DNA from: Methylomicrobium lacus_A
GTDB lineage: Bacteria; Pseudomonadota; Gammaproteobacteria; Methylococcales; Methylomonadaceae
Length of the DNA stretch: 64,000 bases
NCBI RefSeq assembly: GCF_041897535.1
Contig: NZ_CP169217.1
Span: forward strand, 2,604,001-2,668,000
Reading direction: 5' to 3'
The position numbers and the translations under genes are program-made. How positions within the stretch are numbered: position 1 is the stretch's first letter; the number at the start of each line of letters is the position of its first letter. Positions 36,918-45,827 of this stretch are shown here, piece after piece. Below the pieces are notes generated by a model. It did not search any database, was not told the origin of the DNA, and was given only the letters and a program-made list of their open reading frames with translations.

Positions 36918-37766
36918 ATGTCGCACTTTCACGTTCAAGGCGCTGGGCTCGGCCTGAGACGGTCTTTGCTCGGTGAAATCGCCAAAAAACCTCCGGCGCA
37001 AACGGTCGATTTCTTTGAAGTCGCCCCCGAAAACTGGATCATGCTCGGCGGCCAATTCGGCAAGCAATTCCGCGCACTGACCGAACGTTTCGATTTCGTC
37101 TGCCACGGCCTGTCCCTGTCGCTCGGCAGCAGCGATCCTCTCGACGAAAAGCTGGTGCTGGACATCAAACGGTTCATGGCCGAACATCAAATCAAGCTGT
37201 ACAGCGAACATTTGAGTTATTGCAGCCACGACGGCCACCTTTACGACCTGATGCCGATCCCGTTTACCGAAGACGCGGTCAGGCATGTCGCCCAGCGCAT
37301 CCGGCGCGTGCAGGAACTGCTCGAACAGCGCATCGCGATCGAAAACGTGTCCTACTATGCCGCGCCCGGCCAGGAAATGAGCGAGATCGACTTTTTCAAT
37401 GCGGTCGTGCAGGAAGCCGATTGCGACATCCTGCTCGACATCAACAACATCTATGTGAACAGCGTCAATCACGGTTACGACGCCGAAGCCTTTCTGAAGG
37501 CGGTACCGGCCGAGCGCATCGCCTATGCGCACATCGCCGGGCACTATGTCGAAGCGGAAGACTTCCTGGTCGACACGCACGGATCGGAAGTGATCGACCC
37601 GGTCTGGAAATTGCTCGGCAAGGCCTACGAGCTTTACGGCGTGTTCCCGACCCTGCTCGAACGCGACTTCAACCTGCCGCCGCTGGCCGAACTGCTCCGG
37701 GAAGTCGAAACGATCAAGACGATACAGGACGCCTGGCGCAACGAACACGCGAAGCGTTCGGCCTGA
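36918..37766 (+). CDS. hvfB: DUF692 (MbnB/HvfB/BufB-type) peptide-modifying enzyme
   Basis: A 282-residue TIM-barrel protein of DUF692, the family of multinuclear non-heme iron enzymes that modify peptidyl cysteines in methanobactin, TglH, HvfA and bufferin pathways. Candidate iron ligands are seen at conserved positions: His63 (VCHGLSLSLG), Glu97-His98 (YSEHLSYCS), Glu142 (IENVSYY), Asp174, Asn177 and His185 (LLDINNIYVNSVNHG), His205 and His209 (AHIAGHY), Asp219 and His221 (VDTHGSE) and Glu248 (LLERDFNLP). The preceding gap contains a hairpin, and the ribosome site is weak. It is the central enzyme of the operon and would act on the hvfA product before export. Confidence 0.93.
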   Translation: MSHFHVQGAGLGLRRSLLGEIAKKPPAQTVDFFEVAPENWIMLGGQFGKQFRALTERFDFVCHGLSLSLGSSDPLDEKLVLDIKRFMAEHQIKLYSEHLSYCSHDGHLYDLMPIPFTEDAVRHVAQRIRRVQELLEQRIAIENVSYYAAPGQEMSEIDFFNAVVQEADCDILLDINNIYVNSVNHGYDAEAFLKAVPAERIAYAHIAGHYVEAEDFLVDTHGSEVIDPVWKLLGKAYELYGVFPTLLERDFNLPPLAELLREVETIKTIQDAWRNEHAKRSA

Positions 37767-37772
37767 TTGAAA

Positions 37773-38576
37773 ATGAGCGTCGATTTCAAAGCCAAACAGC
37801 AGGAATTTTCGGCCTATCTGCGCGACCCTGCAAAGCATCCGGCGCCGGCGGATGTGAAGCCCGAACGGATGGCGATGTACCGGGAGTTGTTCTTCAACAA
37901 TATCGACCAATTCCTGGCCGTCAATTTTCCGGTGCTGAGGAGGCTCCTGACCGACGCCCAATGGCGTGAACTGGCACAGGATTTTTATGCCCGCCATACC
38001 TGCAAGACGCCTTATTTCTCGGAAATCGCCGAGGAGTTTCTCGACTATCTGCAAAGCGAGCGGGACAATCCGGGCGATCTTCCGTTCATGCTCGAACTGG
38101 CGCATTACGAATGGACCGAAATGGCGCTGTCGATCGCGAAGCAGGAAAATCCGGTCAACCCGCCGTTTTCCGGCGACCTTTCTACTCGACCTCTGCATCT
38201 GTCGACGCTGGCCTGGCCTTTGGCCTACCGCTTTCCGGTGCACAAAATTTCGCCGGCCTATCAGCCGTCGGAACCGCCCGAACAGCCGACTTTCCTGATC
38301 GTACACCGCGACCTCGATGACGAAGTCCGTTTCATCGAAATCACCCCGATCACCTACCAATTGCTCGCATTGATCCAGGAGCAACCGGGGCAGACGGCGG
38401 CCGTCTACCTGAAATCGGTTGCGGAACTATTGCGGCATCCGCAGCCCGAAATTGTTTACGCGGGCGGGCTCAAAATCGTGCAGGACTTGGCAGGCAAGCA
38501 TATCATTCTTCTGGACAATCAAGGCGAGGGGCTATTCGCCGAAGGCAATCCTCCATCACAAGGCAGCAAAAAATAA
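37773..38576 (+). CDS. hvfC: DUF2063 (HvfC/BufC-type) partner of the DUF692 enzyme
   Basis: About 267 residues. The N-terminal DUF2063 domain (about 1-95) contains KPERMAMYRELFFNNIDQFL and CKTPYFSEIAEEFLDYLQ. A C-terminal region of about 130 residues follows. In related systems this protein binds the precursor and presents it to the DUF692 enzyme. I take the ATG at 37773; a TTG at 37767, directly after the hvfB stop, is also in frame. Only 6 bp separate it from hvfB, so they are surely co-transcribed. No DoxX-type gene (sometimes the fourth gene) follows; the next gene is ppk2 after a 127-bp gap. Confidence 0.92.
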   Translation: MSVDFKAKQQEFSAYLRDPAKHPAPADVKPERMAMYRELFFNNIDQFLAVNFPVLRRLLTDAQWRELAQDFYARHTCKTPYFSEIAEEFLDYLQSERDNPGDLPFMLELAHYEWTEMALSIAKQENPVNPPFSGDLSTRPLHLSTLAWPLAYRFPVHKISPAYQPSEPPEQPTFLIVHRDLDDEVRFIEITPITYQLLALIQEQPGQTAAVYLKSVAELLRHPQPEIVYAGGLKIVQDLAGKHIILLDNQGEGLFAEGNPPSQGSKK

Positions 38577-38703
38577 AGAAAAATCAATAAGTAGTCTTAC
38601 TAAGTGGTGCCAGAATCAACTTTTGTTAAGATTGACAGTGAAGAAGTTTTCCTTTCTTCGCGATGATTTTTTATAGATTTAATCCATCCAAAGGCACCTA
38701 AGT

Positions 38704-39867
38704 ATGGAAAAGCAAAAATCTACTACCCACTCCAACAGCCCAGCCGAGAAAGTTTCGCCCCGAAATCGTAACCGGCGCAGGGCTATCGAAGGTGATATCT
38801 CACCCGATCTGACCGATGCCGGCATTGAATCCTTCGTCGTTGGCGAATCTATCGAAGCGGCACAATCGTCTGAAGAAACAGCGGTTCAGGATATTCTCTC
38901 CACTATCCAATCGGGCGACACCCAGACCCTTGCGGGGACGTTGGAAACCATTTTGTCCGGCGCTTCCCCGGATGATGCTGTCAGAATACGGCATGCTTTG
39001 CTGAAACAAATACGGCCAGTGATCGCCAGGAGAAAGCCCCATCCGGATGATGAATTATCGGACGATTGGCGCGAAGGCGGCTATCCCTATAAAAATCTGA
39101 TGACACGGAAAAGTTATGAACAAAATAAATATCTATTGCAGGTCGAACTGCTGAAATTGCAAGCATGGGTTAAAGAAACCCGGCAGCGCGTCGTGATCCT
39201 GTTCGAGGGCCGCGATGCGGCAGGAAAAGGGGGGACGATCAAACGGTTCATGGAACATCTTAACCCGCGGGGAGCAAGAGTCGTGGCGCTGGAAAAACCG
39301 TCCGAGGTCGAACGCGGGCAGTGGTATTTTCAACGCTATATTCAGCATCTGCCCACCGAAGGCGAAATCGTTATGTTCGACCGGTCCTGGTATAACCGCG
39401 CCGGCGTTGAACGAGTCATGGGTTTTTGCAGCAATGACGAATACAACGAGTTCATGCGGCAGGTTCCTGAATTTGAACGTAATCTGGTGCGCAGCGGCAT
39501 TCACCTGATCAAGTTCTGGTTTTCGGTCAGTCGCCAGGAGCAGCGCCGCCGCTTTCGGGAAAGAGAATCCCATCCCTTGAAGCAATGGAAGTTGTCGCCG
39601 ATCGACATGGCCTCACTGGATAAATGGGATGAATATACCAAAGCCAAGGAGGCGATGTTCTTTTATACCGACACAGCCGATTCGCCGTGGACGGTGATTA
39701 AATCCGATTGCAAAAAACGCGCGCGCTTAAATGCCATGCGCTATATCCTGCATAAATTGCCTTACACCAATAAAAGCCTTGAGCATATCGGTTCTCTGGA
39801 CCCGTTGCTGGTTGGCCGTGCGCATATCGTTTATGAGCAGGGCGAAGAGGACATGGCAATATTATAG
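38704..39867 (+). CDS. ppk2: Polyphosphate kinase 2
   Basis: Transfers phosphate between polyphosphate and nucleotides. The 387 residues include an unusual N-terminal extension of about 130 residues (acidic, no known domain). The P-loop kinase domain follows: Walker A VILFEGRDAAGKGGTIKRF, Walker B VMFDRSWYNRAGVE and lid arginines with RERESHPLKQWKLSP. The core and the long N-terminus resemble the PPK2 class that phosphorylates nucleoside diphosphates, but the class cannot be fixed by eye. It follows the copper operon by 127 bp, with its own probable promoter. No polyphosphate phosphatase is nearby. Confidence 0.93.
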   Translation: MEKQKSTTHSNSPAEKVSPRNRNRRRAIEGDISPDLTDAGIESFVVGESIEAAQSSEETAVQDILSTIQSGDTQTLAGTLETILSGASPDDAVRIRHALLKQIRPVIARRKPHPDDELSDDWREGGYPYKNLMTRKSYEQNKYLLQVELLKLQAWVKETRQRVVILFEGRDAAGKGGTIKRFMEHLNPRGARVVALEKPSEVERGQWYFQRYIQHLPTEGEIVMFDRSWYNRAGVERVMGFCSNDEYNEFMRQVPEFERNLVRSGIHLIKFWFSVSRQEQRRRFRERESHPLKQWKLSPIDMASLDKWDEYTKAKEAMFFYTDTADSPWTVIKSDCKKRARLNAMRYILHKLPYTNKSLEHIGSLDPLLVGRAHIVYEQGEEDMAIL

Positions 39868-39954
39868 GCTCCGTCTCCCCCATCGCTTGTTTATGCCTGA
39901 ACAAGGCCGCCGAAAGCATGGGCTTTCTTTGCCCTCCCATCGATCGCGTGAGCC

Positions 39955-40458
39955 TCAAGCCTGTAGCGCCCCCACAGCCTCCGCCAATTCGGCCAGCAAG
40001 GTCCGCTCGTGTTCACTGACCCGCTCACCGCCGAAGCCAAGGAATGCGCCTTCCTTCGCCGCATTGGCGACCTTGTCGCCGAGGGTGATCAGGAATTCCC
40101 TATATGCCTCAATATCTTCGGGCGAGCCTTTTTGCCGCAAAAGCGCGACGGCAGCCCGCGATTTGTCGATGGCTTCCTTGCGCAAGGCCGCCTGGATGTG
40201 GGCAAAATCGCCGCCGGCTTTGGCTTGGCTTTTGATCGATTCGACCGATGCCATCATTTCATCCTTTTCACAAATTCCCCGTAATAACTGATTGCGGCCT
40301 TGCAAGGCGTGACGAATCGTTTCGGACGGCGCCAACGCCTCGGCGATGCTTCCGAAAAACCCGCTGGCGCCGGCAACGGCCATCGCAAGGACTACAAGGT
40401 TGGGCGCATCGCGTAGGACTTCCCATTCGGCCGTAGAAAAATCAGTTTTTGTCGTCAT
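39955..40458 (-). CDS. Hypothetical alpha-helical protein
   Basis: A 167-residue protein that I do not recognise. It is almost entirely helical and alanine-rich, with one moderately hydrophobic segment (LVVLAMAVAGASGFFGSIAEAL, about 20-41) that is too polar for a sure membrane helix. The C-terminal part, GDKVANAAKEGAFLGFGGER followed by VSEHERTLLAELAEAV, resembles the cores of TerB-like domains, but this is weak. It is convergent with ppk2 and upstream of the ABC-F gene, with a 35-bp gap to it on the same strand, so the two may be co-transcribed. Confidence 0.6.
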   Translation of the reverse strand: MTTKTDFSTAEWEVLRDAPNLVVLAMAVAGASGFFGSIAEALAPSETIRHALQGRNQLLRGICEKDEMMASVESIKSQAKAGGDFAHIQAALRKEAIDKSRAAVALLRQKGSPEDIEAYREFLITLGDKVANAAKEGAFLGFGGERVSEHERTLLAELAEAVGALQA

Positions 40459-40493
40459 ATCAGTTCACCCCGATTTGGATTAAGAGCAGGATA

Positions 40494-42086
40494 CTACGCC
40501 AGGTTTTGGCTGGTCAGATAGTCTTCATAGTTGCCGTTGAAATCGACAATGCCGGTCGGCGTTAATTCAATAATCCGCGTGGCCAGCGAGGAGACGAACT
40601 CGCGGTCATGGCTGACGAATATCAGGGTGCCGGGATAGTTTTCCAGCGCCGTATTCAGCGATTCGATCGATTCCATGTCAAGGTGGTTGGTCGGCTCGTC
40701 CAGCACCATGATGTTGTTTTTTTGCAGAATCAGTTTACCGAACAGCATGCGTCCCTGTTCGCCGCCGGACAGGACCTTGACCGGTTTGTTGATCTCGTCC
40801 TGCGAGAATAACAAGCGGCCCAGGGTGCCGCGTATCGTCTGATCGTCGTCGGTATCCTTGCGCCATTGACCCATCCATTCGAGCAGCGAGATGTTTTCGG
40901 CGAAGTCTTCGGCATGATCCTGGGCATAGTAGCCGACTTCCGAGTTTTCCGACCACTTGACGACGCCGGTGTCCGGCCGTAAATCGCCGACCAGCGTGCG
41001 CAGCAATGTCGATTTACCGATGCCGTTCGGGCCGATCACCGCCACCCGCTCGCCGACCGCGACCATCAGATTCAGGTCCTTGAACAGCGGCTTTTCGCCG
41101 AAGCCTTTACTCAACTCTTCGACTTCCAGCGCCAAACGATGCAGTTTTTTCGTTTGATCGAAGCGGATGAACGGATTGACCCGGCTGGATGGCTTCACTT
41201 CGTCGAGCTTGATTTTTTCTATCTGTCGGGCACGCGAAGTCGCCTGCTTGGCTTTGGAGGCATTGGCCGAAAAGCGGCTGACGAAGGTCTGAAGCTCCGC
41301 GATCTGCGCTTTTTTCTTCGCGTTGCTCGCCAGTAATTGTTCGCGGGCCTGGGTCGAGGCGGTCATGTAATCGTCGTAGTTGCCCGGATACACGCGCAGT
41401 TCGCCATAATCCATGTCCGCCATGTGGGTGCAGACGCTGTTCAAGAAATGGCGGTCATGCGAGATGATGATCATGGTGCTGTTGCGCTCGTTCAGCACGC
41501 CTTCCAGCCAGCGGATCGTATTGATGTCGAGGTTGTTGGTCGGTTCGTCCAGCAGCATGATATCGGGATCGGCAAACAGCGCTTGCGCCAGCAATACCCG
41601 CAGTTTCCAGCCCGGCGCGACCGCACTCATCAGGCCGTAATGCTGTTCGCGCGGAATTTCCAGGCCCAGCAGCAATTCGCCGGCGCGGGCTTCGGCGGTG
41701 TAGCCGTCCATTTCGGCAAACTCGCTTTCGAGCTCGGCGACCAGCAAGCCGTCCGCTTCGGACATTTCCGGCAGCGAGTAGATGCGGTCGCGCTCCTTCT
41801 TGATTTGCCAGAGTTCCTTGTGGCCCATGATCACGGTGTCGATCACGCTGAATTCTTCGTAGGCGAACTGGTCCTGGCGCAATATGCCGAGGCGTTCATC
41901 GGGACTGATGCTGACGTTGCCGGCCGAGGGTTCGAGCTCTCCGCTCAAGATTTTCATAAAGGTCGATTTGCCGCAGCCGTTGGCTCCGATCAGGCCGTAG
42001 CGGTTGCCGTCGCCGAATTTTACGGAGACGTTTTCAAACAGGGGCTTGGCCCCGAACTGCATGGTGATGTTTGCGGTGGATATCAA
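40494..42086 (-). CDS. ABC-F family ATPase (YbiT-like)
   Basis: A 530-residue cytoplasmic protein of two ABC ATPase domains without membrane segments, which acts on ribosomes. Domain 1 has Walker A IGANGCGKSTFMKIL and Walker B DIMLLDEPTNNLDIN. Domain 2 has Walker A IGPNGIGKSTLLRTL, signature LSGGEQGRMLFGKL and MVLDEPTNHLDMESI. The two are joined by a charged linker of about 80 residues that reaches towards the peptidyl-transferase centre in ABC-F proteins. Overall length and sequence are like the YbiT subgroup, which is not linked to antibiotic resistance. Identification to the family is secure; the subgroup is likely. Confidence 0.93.
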   Translation of the reverse strand: MISTANITMQFGAKPLFENVSVKFGDGNRYGLIGANGCGKSTFMKILSGELEPSAGNVSISPDERLGILRQDQFAYEEFSVIDTVIMGHKELWQIKKERDRIYSLPEMSEADGLLVAELESEFAEMDGYTAEARAGELLLGLEIPREQHYGLMSAVAPGWKLRVLLAQALFADPDIMLLDEPTNNLDINTIRWLEGVLNERNSTMIIISHDRHFLNSVCTHMADMDYGELRVYPGNYDDYMTASTQAREQLLASNAKKKAQIAELQTFVSRFSANASKAKQATSRARQIEKIKLDEVKPSSRVNPFIRFDQTKKLHRLALEVEELSKGFGEKPLFKDLNLMVAVGERVAVIGPNGIGKSTLLRTLVGDLRPDTGVVKWSENSEVGYYAQDHAEDFAENISLLEWMGQWRKDTDDDQTIRGTLGRLLFSQDEINKPVKVLSGGEQGRMLFGKLILQKNNIMVLDEPTNHLDMESIESLNTALENYPGTLIFVSHDREFVSSLATRIIELTPTGIVDFNGNYEDYLTSQNLA

Positions 42087-42454
42087 AGTGGTGTTCCGAA
42101 AGGGTAAATAAAGGTTTAGGGGGCAAAGGCGCGAAAGGTTTTGGATTTGCGCCTGTTCATTTTACATTAACGGCTTGTCTATATGGCTACAAAAAGCTCG
42201 GCCGGGTTAATGAAAAACGGCGCAGACGGCAAAGGCAGGGGCTGCCGGCGGATTCATGGGGATAAGACAGTGACTGGATTTTAAACGTGCCTGTCAGGTT
42301 AAATTCAGCCTGGAAATTTTTCATTCCAGGCGGTTTTGCTGTCGCTAAATGTGACTATGAACCTTCGTCCGCAACGGACGCGGACGAAGTCCTATTTTCA
42401 GGCACACGCGCGAAGGGTTCTTAAAAATCAACCACCCCGCAGGTTGAAACACCA
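42087..42454. other. 368-bp intergenic region with two strong hairpins
   Basis: No credible gene is seen. Two stem-loops stand out. One is 42308-42331 (gcctggaa / ttccaggc, 8 bp, loop atttttca). The other is 42363-42389 (cttcgtccgc / gcggacgaag, 10 bp, 7-base loop). Both lie downstream of the secreted-protein gene on the minus strand. Neither has a convincing T-run on that strand, so they may be repeats or weak terminators. The ABC-F promoter should lie near 42090-42150. Confidence 0.5.
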
Positions 42455-43123
42455 TCAAGGTGAAGGCGCCGCGCAATTGGGGATAGGATGCGCAGGATCT
42501 AGAATACTGTCGAAACAAGCCTGGGCTCCTGCAGGAACCTTGCTCGGATCGACCTGCTCCATGCTCAGTCCTGAACGCGCCGTGCCCCAGGTATTGGTAG
42601 CGTTGTTTTCATAATAAATGGTGCCGTCTTGCGGCTGAATGAGCCTAACGTTTTTAACGCTGCCGTCGGATTTTAAGGTTTTTCTGAAGACTAATGTGCC
42701 TATATACGCCGCATCTTCTGTAAAAGGATATTCGGTTTGGTTTTCTGCCGGAATATAGATATAACTCCAGTCGCTGGCGACGTTGCCGTCATTCAACTCA
42801 TAAAGGGGGCCGGTGCTATCGTCTCTTTCCCATGCCCCCAAAATTTTACACACGGTATGCAGCGTGTATTGAGACGAGCCCTCAAAATGGAAGCCGGAAT
42901 AACATTTGTCTTTGCCGCTATCAAACTTAATTTGACGGGTTGATAATGAAGCCGGCGTGTCCGCCAAATAGACAACGCCATGCCCTTTTTTCAGGGTGGA
43001 CTTAATTCGCGTCTTAAACCAGACGCCGTCTAATTGTCCTTCGGTAAAGGCATAGGCAGGCGAAGGTGTTTGGGTAATGACGCCAGTAAAAAGCAGGAAT
43101 GCAGCTAAAAATTTTTTATTCAT
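42455..43123 (-). CDS. Secreted protein of unknown function
   Basis: A 222-residue protein with a signal peptide ending near SPAYA. The mature part is beta-rich and aromatic (GVWFKTRIKSTLKKGHGVVY, YSGFHFEGSSQYTLHTVCK). It has four cysteines, two near CYSGF/CKIL and two near ACFDSILD/NCAAP, which could form two disulphide bonds. I recognise no family. The ATG at 43123 is chosen over an in-frame TTG at 43129 because of the AAAGGG ribosome site just upstream. It follows the peptidase gene on the same strand by 86 bp. Both encode secreted proteins and may be co-expressed. Confidence 0.65.
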   Translation of the reverse strand: MNKKFLAAFLLFTGVITQTPSPAYAFTEGQLDGVWFKTRIKSTLKKGHGVVYLADTPASLSTRQIKFDSGKDKCYSGFHFEGSSQYTLHTVCKILGAWERDDSTGPLYELNDGNVASDWSYIYIPAENQTEYPFTEDAAYIGTLVFRKTLKSDGSVKNVRLIQPQDGTIYYENNATNTWGTARSGLSMEQVDPSKVPAGAQACFDSILDPAHPIPNCAAPSP

Positions 43124-43208
43124 AATCAAAGCCCTTTTTCAAATGGATTAACTTTGCATCGAAAACACCAGAAAAGCCTGTCGTCTTCATTCATCTGTGC
43201 GCGGTTTT

Positions 43209-45110
43209 TTACTGGAATGCCGCCGTCACGTTTTTCGCGCGGTCCATCGTGAGGGAGCATGTCGGCGAGATCCCTGAATCCGAGCATGCCCCACCCCAGC
43301 CGATGAAAGGGTGGCGTTTAAGAGACTTCGAAGTGAGGGTCACAACCGTCCCTTCGCTAAAGTCCGCGGCACAGACTTTTCCGCATCGGATGCCTAAAGG
43401 ATTACTAATGACGGTGCCTTTGCGGCTACTAAACAGAGTCAGGGTGTAGCGAGGCACAAACACGGCAGTCATCTCCTCCTGGATTGCGGATACGGAATCG
43501 AGCGCAATATCCGTTGGGAGGCCACTATATAAGCGTGAATTGGGTATTGTCGTGTCGTCGAATTCCGTCCTATTGTCCCAATAAAACAAATTCGTGGGTT
43601 TGCCCGAGTCATATGAGTCTTTATCCATGCTGAGGTCATTATCCGCTTCCACGAGATCGACTTTTTTGTGCGCCTCATTGTCGTTATTCTCTATGCTTTC
43701 ATCGATATGCAATATCGCGATGCCGCCGGTAGTCGAACCCAAGCGATATAGGCCGCGGTCATAACCATACTGACTGCGGTTTTCGAACAGGTAGTACTGT
43801 TTTGGGTTCGATGTCGTCTGGATTTGGACGGCATTCGTTGCGGTTGCGCTACTGGAGCCGGATGCCGGCAAGGTGAAAATGCCGACGGTGTCATAGACGG
43901 GATCAATCCAGCCTGCGTACAATTTTGACCAGCCGTCGGGGTGTACCGGCGTTTGGCCATGATATAAATCACCCGGTTTCCATGACCAAGTTCCACTAGC
44001 CATCAGGCTGAAATTACCTAGCCCCGCCGAGGTGTAATCGGTATCGTAAAGATCGATCCAATGCAGGATCAAATGACCTAGTTCGTGAGCCATGATGCCA
44101 AGGGTGGCCTGGTGGTCTTTTCTGACGGCGCAACTCGTGTTGATGCCGTGTATTTCACCGAACTGGGCATAGCCGCCATTGCCTGAATGGTAATCGCCGA
44201 CGATCACGCCGTCGACTGTTGGCGCCGCTACCGTTCCCCATCCTAATGACCAGTGATGCCCCCATACGGACGGGGTGCCGGCGCAATTAGAGCCACCATA
44301 AGAAGTTTCATAGCCGGCAGGAATCACCACCACGGCAAGTTCATTCGAGTCTATATAGCCATCTTTATTGATGTCATAGCTAGAATAATCGACATAAGGG
44401 TCGGCCGCCTTAATCGCATCGGCTGTCAATTGGCGGTTACGATCATCTAAGCTCCCTCCGGGATTGGGATGGTTTTGATTGAGCGGAATCCAGCCGACAA
44501 CGCCGTCATTAAGGGTCCCAAAGCTTTCGCTCGCCGGCACGGTTTGAAAGCGGCCATAGGAAGTTTCCTGAAAGTATTTTTGTAATTGATTCGTTTGGAA
44601 GTTCGCGAAATCAGAATCCGCATAGGTTCCGGATTTGTCGGAGAAGCTGACCAAGATAAACAATGTGGGGGTTGCATCCGAGTTCGGGCCGCTGATCGCA
44701 AGTTCCAAAGCGGTACTCAATGCCGGTTTGGCGGAGACCCGGCTCAGACCGAAAGGGAGTTGAGTGCGGCGCGATGGCGTTAGATGCTTTTTCAGGCCCC
44801 AAGCCTTAGGGTTGTCGCGCCCTACAACCGCTCCGCTCGGCTTCAATTTGCCTTGCGCGTTCTTTTTTGCATAGCGCCAAATACCGGTTGCTGTGTCTCT
44901 TATGATACTGTATCCATCCTGGGTTTCGTCCCAATTACTCCATTCATCCCCTTTGGGATAAATATTAAATGGGGCGATGTCCGGGAGTTCATCCTCCGGT
45001 TGTGAAACTTCGATCGGCAGCGCCAAAACCGGGGAGGCGGCCACAAATGCGGGACTTATAAGTAAGGCGATGACGGAAAGAGACAGCAAGGTTTTTATTA
45101 TATGTCGCAT
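43209..45110 (-). CDS. Secreted M6-type metallopeptidase with EF-hand and C-terminal repeat domain
   Basis: About 633 residues, starting at the ATG at 45110 with a signal peptide (TLLSLSVIALLISPAFVAA). An N-terminal propeptide-like region precedes the catalytic part, which begins near TLFILVSFSDKSGTY. An EF-hand-like calcium loop (DINKDGYIDSNELAVVV) follows. The zinc site is MAHELGHLILHWIDLYD, an HExxH motif followed by the M6-family LYD. That spacing is one residue longer than in immune inhibitor A relatives. The last 80 residues (TLTLFSSRKGTV ... FIGWGGACSDSGISPTC) match bacterial repeat or InlB-like domains. It is probably an extracellular protease; its substrate is unknown. Confidence 0.85.
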   Translation of the reverse strand: MRHIIKTLLSLSVIALLISPAFVAASPVLALPIEVSQPEDELPDIAPFNIYPKGDEWSNWDETQDGYSIIRDTATGIWRYAKKNAQGKLKPSGAVVGRDNPKAWGLKKHLTPSRRTQLPFGLSRVSAKPALSTALELAISGPNSDATPTLFILVSFSDKSGTYADSDFANFQTNQLQKYFQETSYGRFQTVPASESFGTLNDGVVGWIPLNQNHPNPGGSLDDRNRQLTADAIKAADPYVDYSSYDINKDGYIDSNELAVVVIPAGYETSYGGSNCAGTPSVWGHHWSLGWGTVAAPTVDGVIVGDYHSGNGGYAQFGEIHGINTSCAVRKDHQATLGIMAHELGHLILHWIDLYDTDYTSAGLGNFSLMASGTWSWKPGDLYHGQTPVHPDGWSKLYAGWIDPVYDTVGIFTLPASGSSSATATNAVQIQTTSNPKQYYLFENRSQYGYDRGLYRLGSTTGGIAILHIDESIENNDNEAHKKVDLVEADNDLSMDKDSYDSGKPTNLFYWDNRTEFDDTTIPNSRLYSGLPTDIALDSVSAIQEEMTAVFVPRYTLTLFSSRKGTVISNPLGIRCGKVCAADFSEGTVVTLTSKSLKRHPFIGWGGACSDSGISPTCSLTMDRAKNVTAAFQ

Positions 45111-45497
45111 GACGTGACCCCAAGAATCGATGATCAATGGCATGGCTAATATCACAGCTACGAAAAAGATGAGTTGCTATAACATTGCATACTCCGCAGT
45201 GAGACAGGTGCCTAGTCGTCACCAGAAGCGATAACTACGCTCAATGTTTTCATGAGAAAAGTAGGTATAACCCTTAATAAGGGGTCACGTGCATCCTCAA
45301 AGGCGACTGATTTAAGCGTAGCCTAAGAAATAAGATATTGCAATAAAGTCAATCAACTTACACCGCATAAGTGGCAGGATGAATCGTTTGGCTATTTTTC
45401 AAAATAGGATAGGGGCGGGCCGATTAGTGTCGTGCTCTGATGGGCGTGACAGGGCTTCAACAAAGCTTTCTTTGTAGCTTTTTCAGGGTTGATCTAA

Positions 45498-45698
45498 GCT
45501 GTCCACGACGTCGACGACAACGATCAATGCGACGATGACTCGGATAACGACGGCGTTTCTGACGATGTTGACGACGACAAAGACAATGACGGCATTAAGG
45601 ATGGTGACGATCACGACAGTGACGACGACGGTGTAGGTGATGATCAGGAATGTTCTTCTCCTGATGACTCTAAACCGGAATCTGAATCGAAAGGGTAA
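45498..45698 (+). pseudogene. 5'-truncated thrombospondin-type-3-like calcium-binding remnant
   Basis: A plus-strand frame of 66 codons without a start codon, opening right after an in-frame TAA (45495-45497) and ending at TAA 45696-45698. The translation is dominated by aspartate repeats (DSDNDGVSDD, DKDNDGIKDG, DSDDDGVGDD) followed by a tail with QECSSPDDSKPESESKG. The DxDxDG spacing is that of thrombospondin type 3 calcium-binding repeats, common in secreted bacterial proteins. Such a pattern is unlikely by chance. With no ATG, GTG or TTG in frame it looks like the C-terminus of a lost gene. The opposite strand reads a valine-rich frame, which is only its shadow. Confidence 0.6.
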
Positions 45699-45718
45699 GA
45701 AAATAGTATCGAAACAGC

Positions 45719-45747
45719 CCGGCCGAGACATTGAGTGTTTCGGCCGG
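45719..45747 (+). terminator. GC-rich hairpin after the TSP3-like remnant
   Basis: An 8-bp perfect stem (ccggccga / tcggccgg) with a 13-base loop begins 21 bases after the remnant's stop. It may be the original terminator of the lost gene. There is no T-run. Confidence 0.4.
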
Positions 45748-45827
45748 CCTGGAATGATGGATCATGCAATAAAGCCAATGAAAGCCCAGGCCTATTGCCT
45801 TCGCGTTAATCGGCAAAGAGATTCGAA

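Noticed and set aside
36419..38576. A methanobactin (mbn) operon
   Set aside because: The precursor is a long exported peptide with EGKCG repeats and a signal sequence. The partner is DUF2063, not MbnC, and no mbn transporter genes are present.
45483..45731. Valine-rich minus-strand frame, 82 codons
   Set aside because: It is the antisense of the aspartate-repeat remnant; repeated GAC codons read as GTC in reverse.
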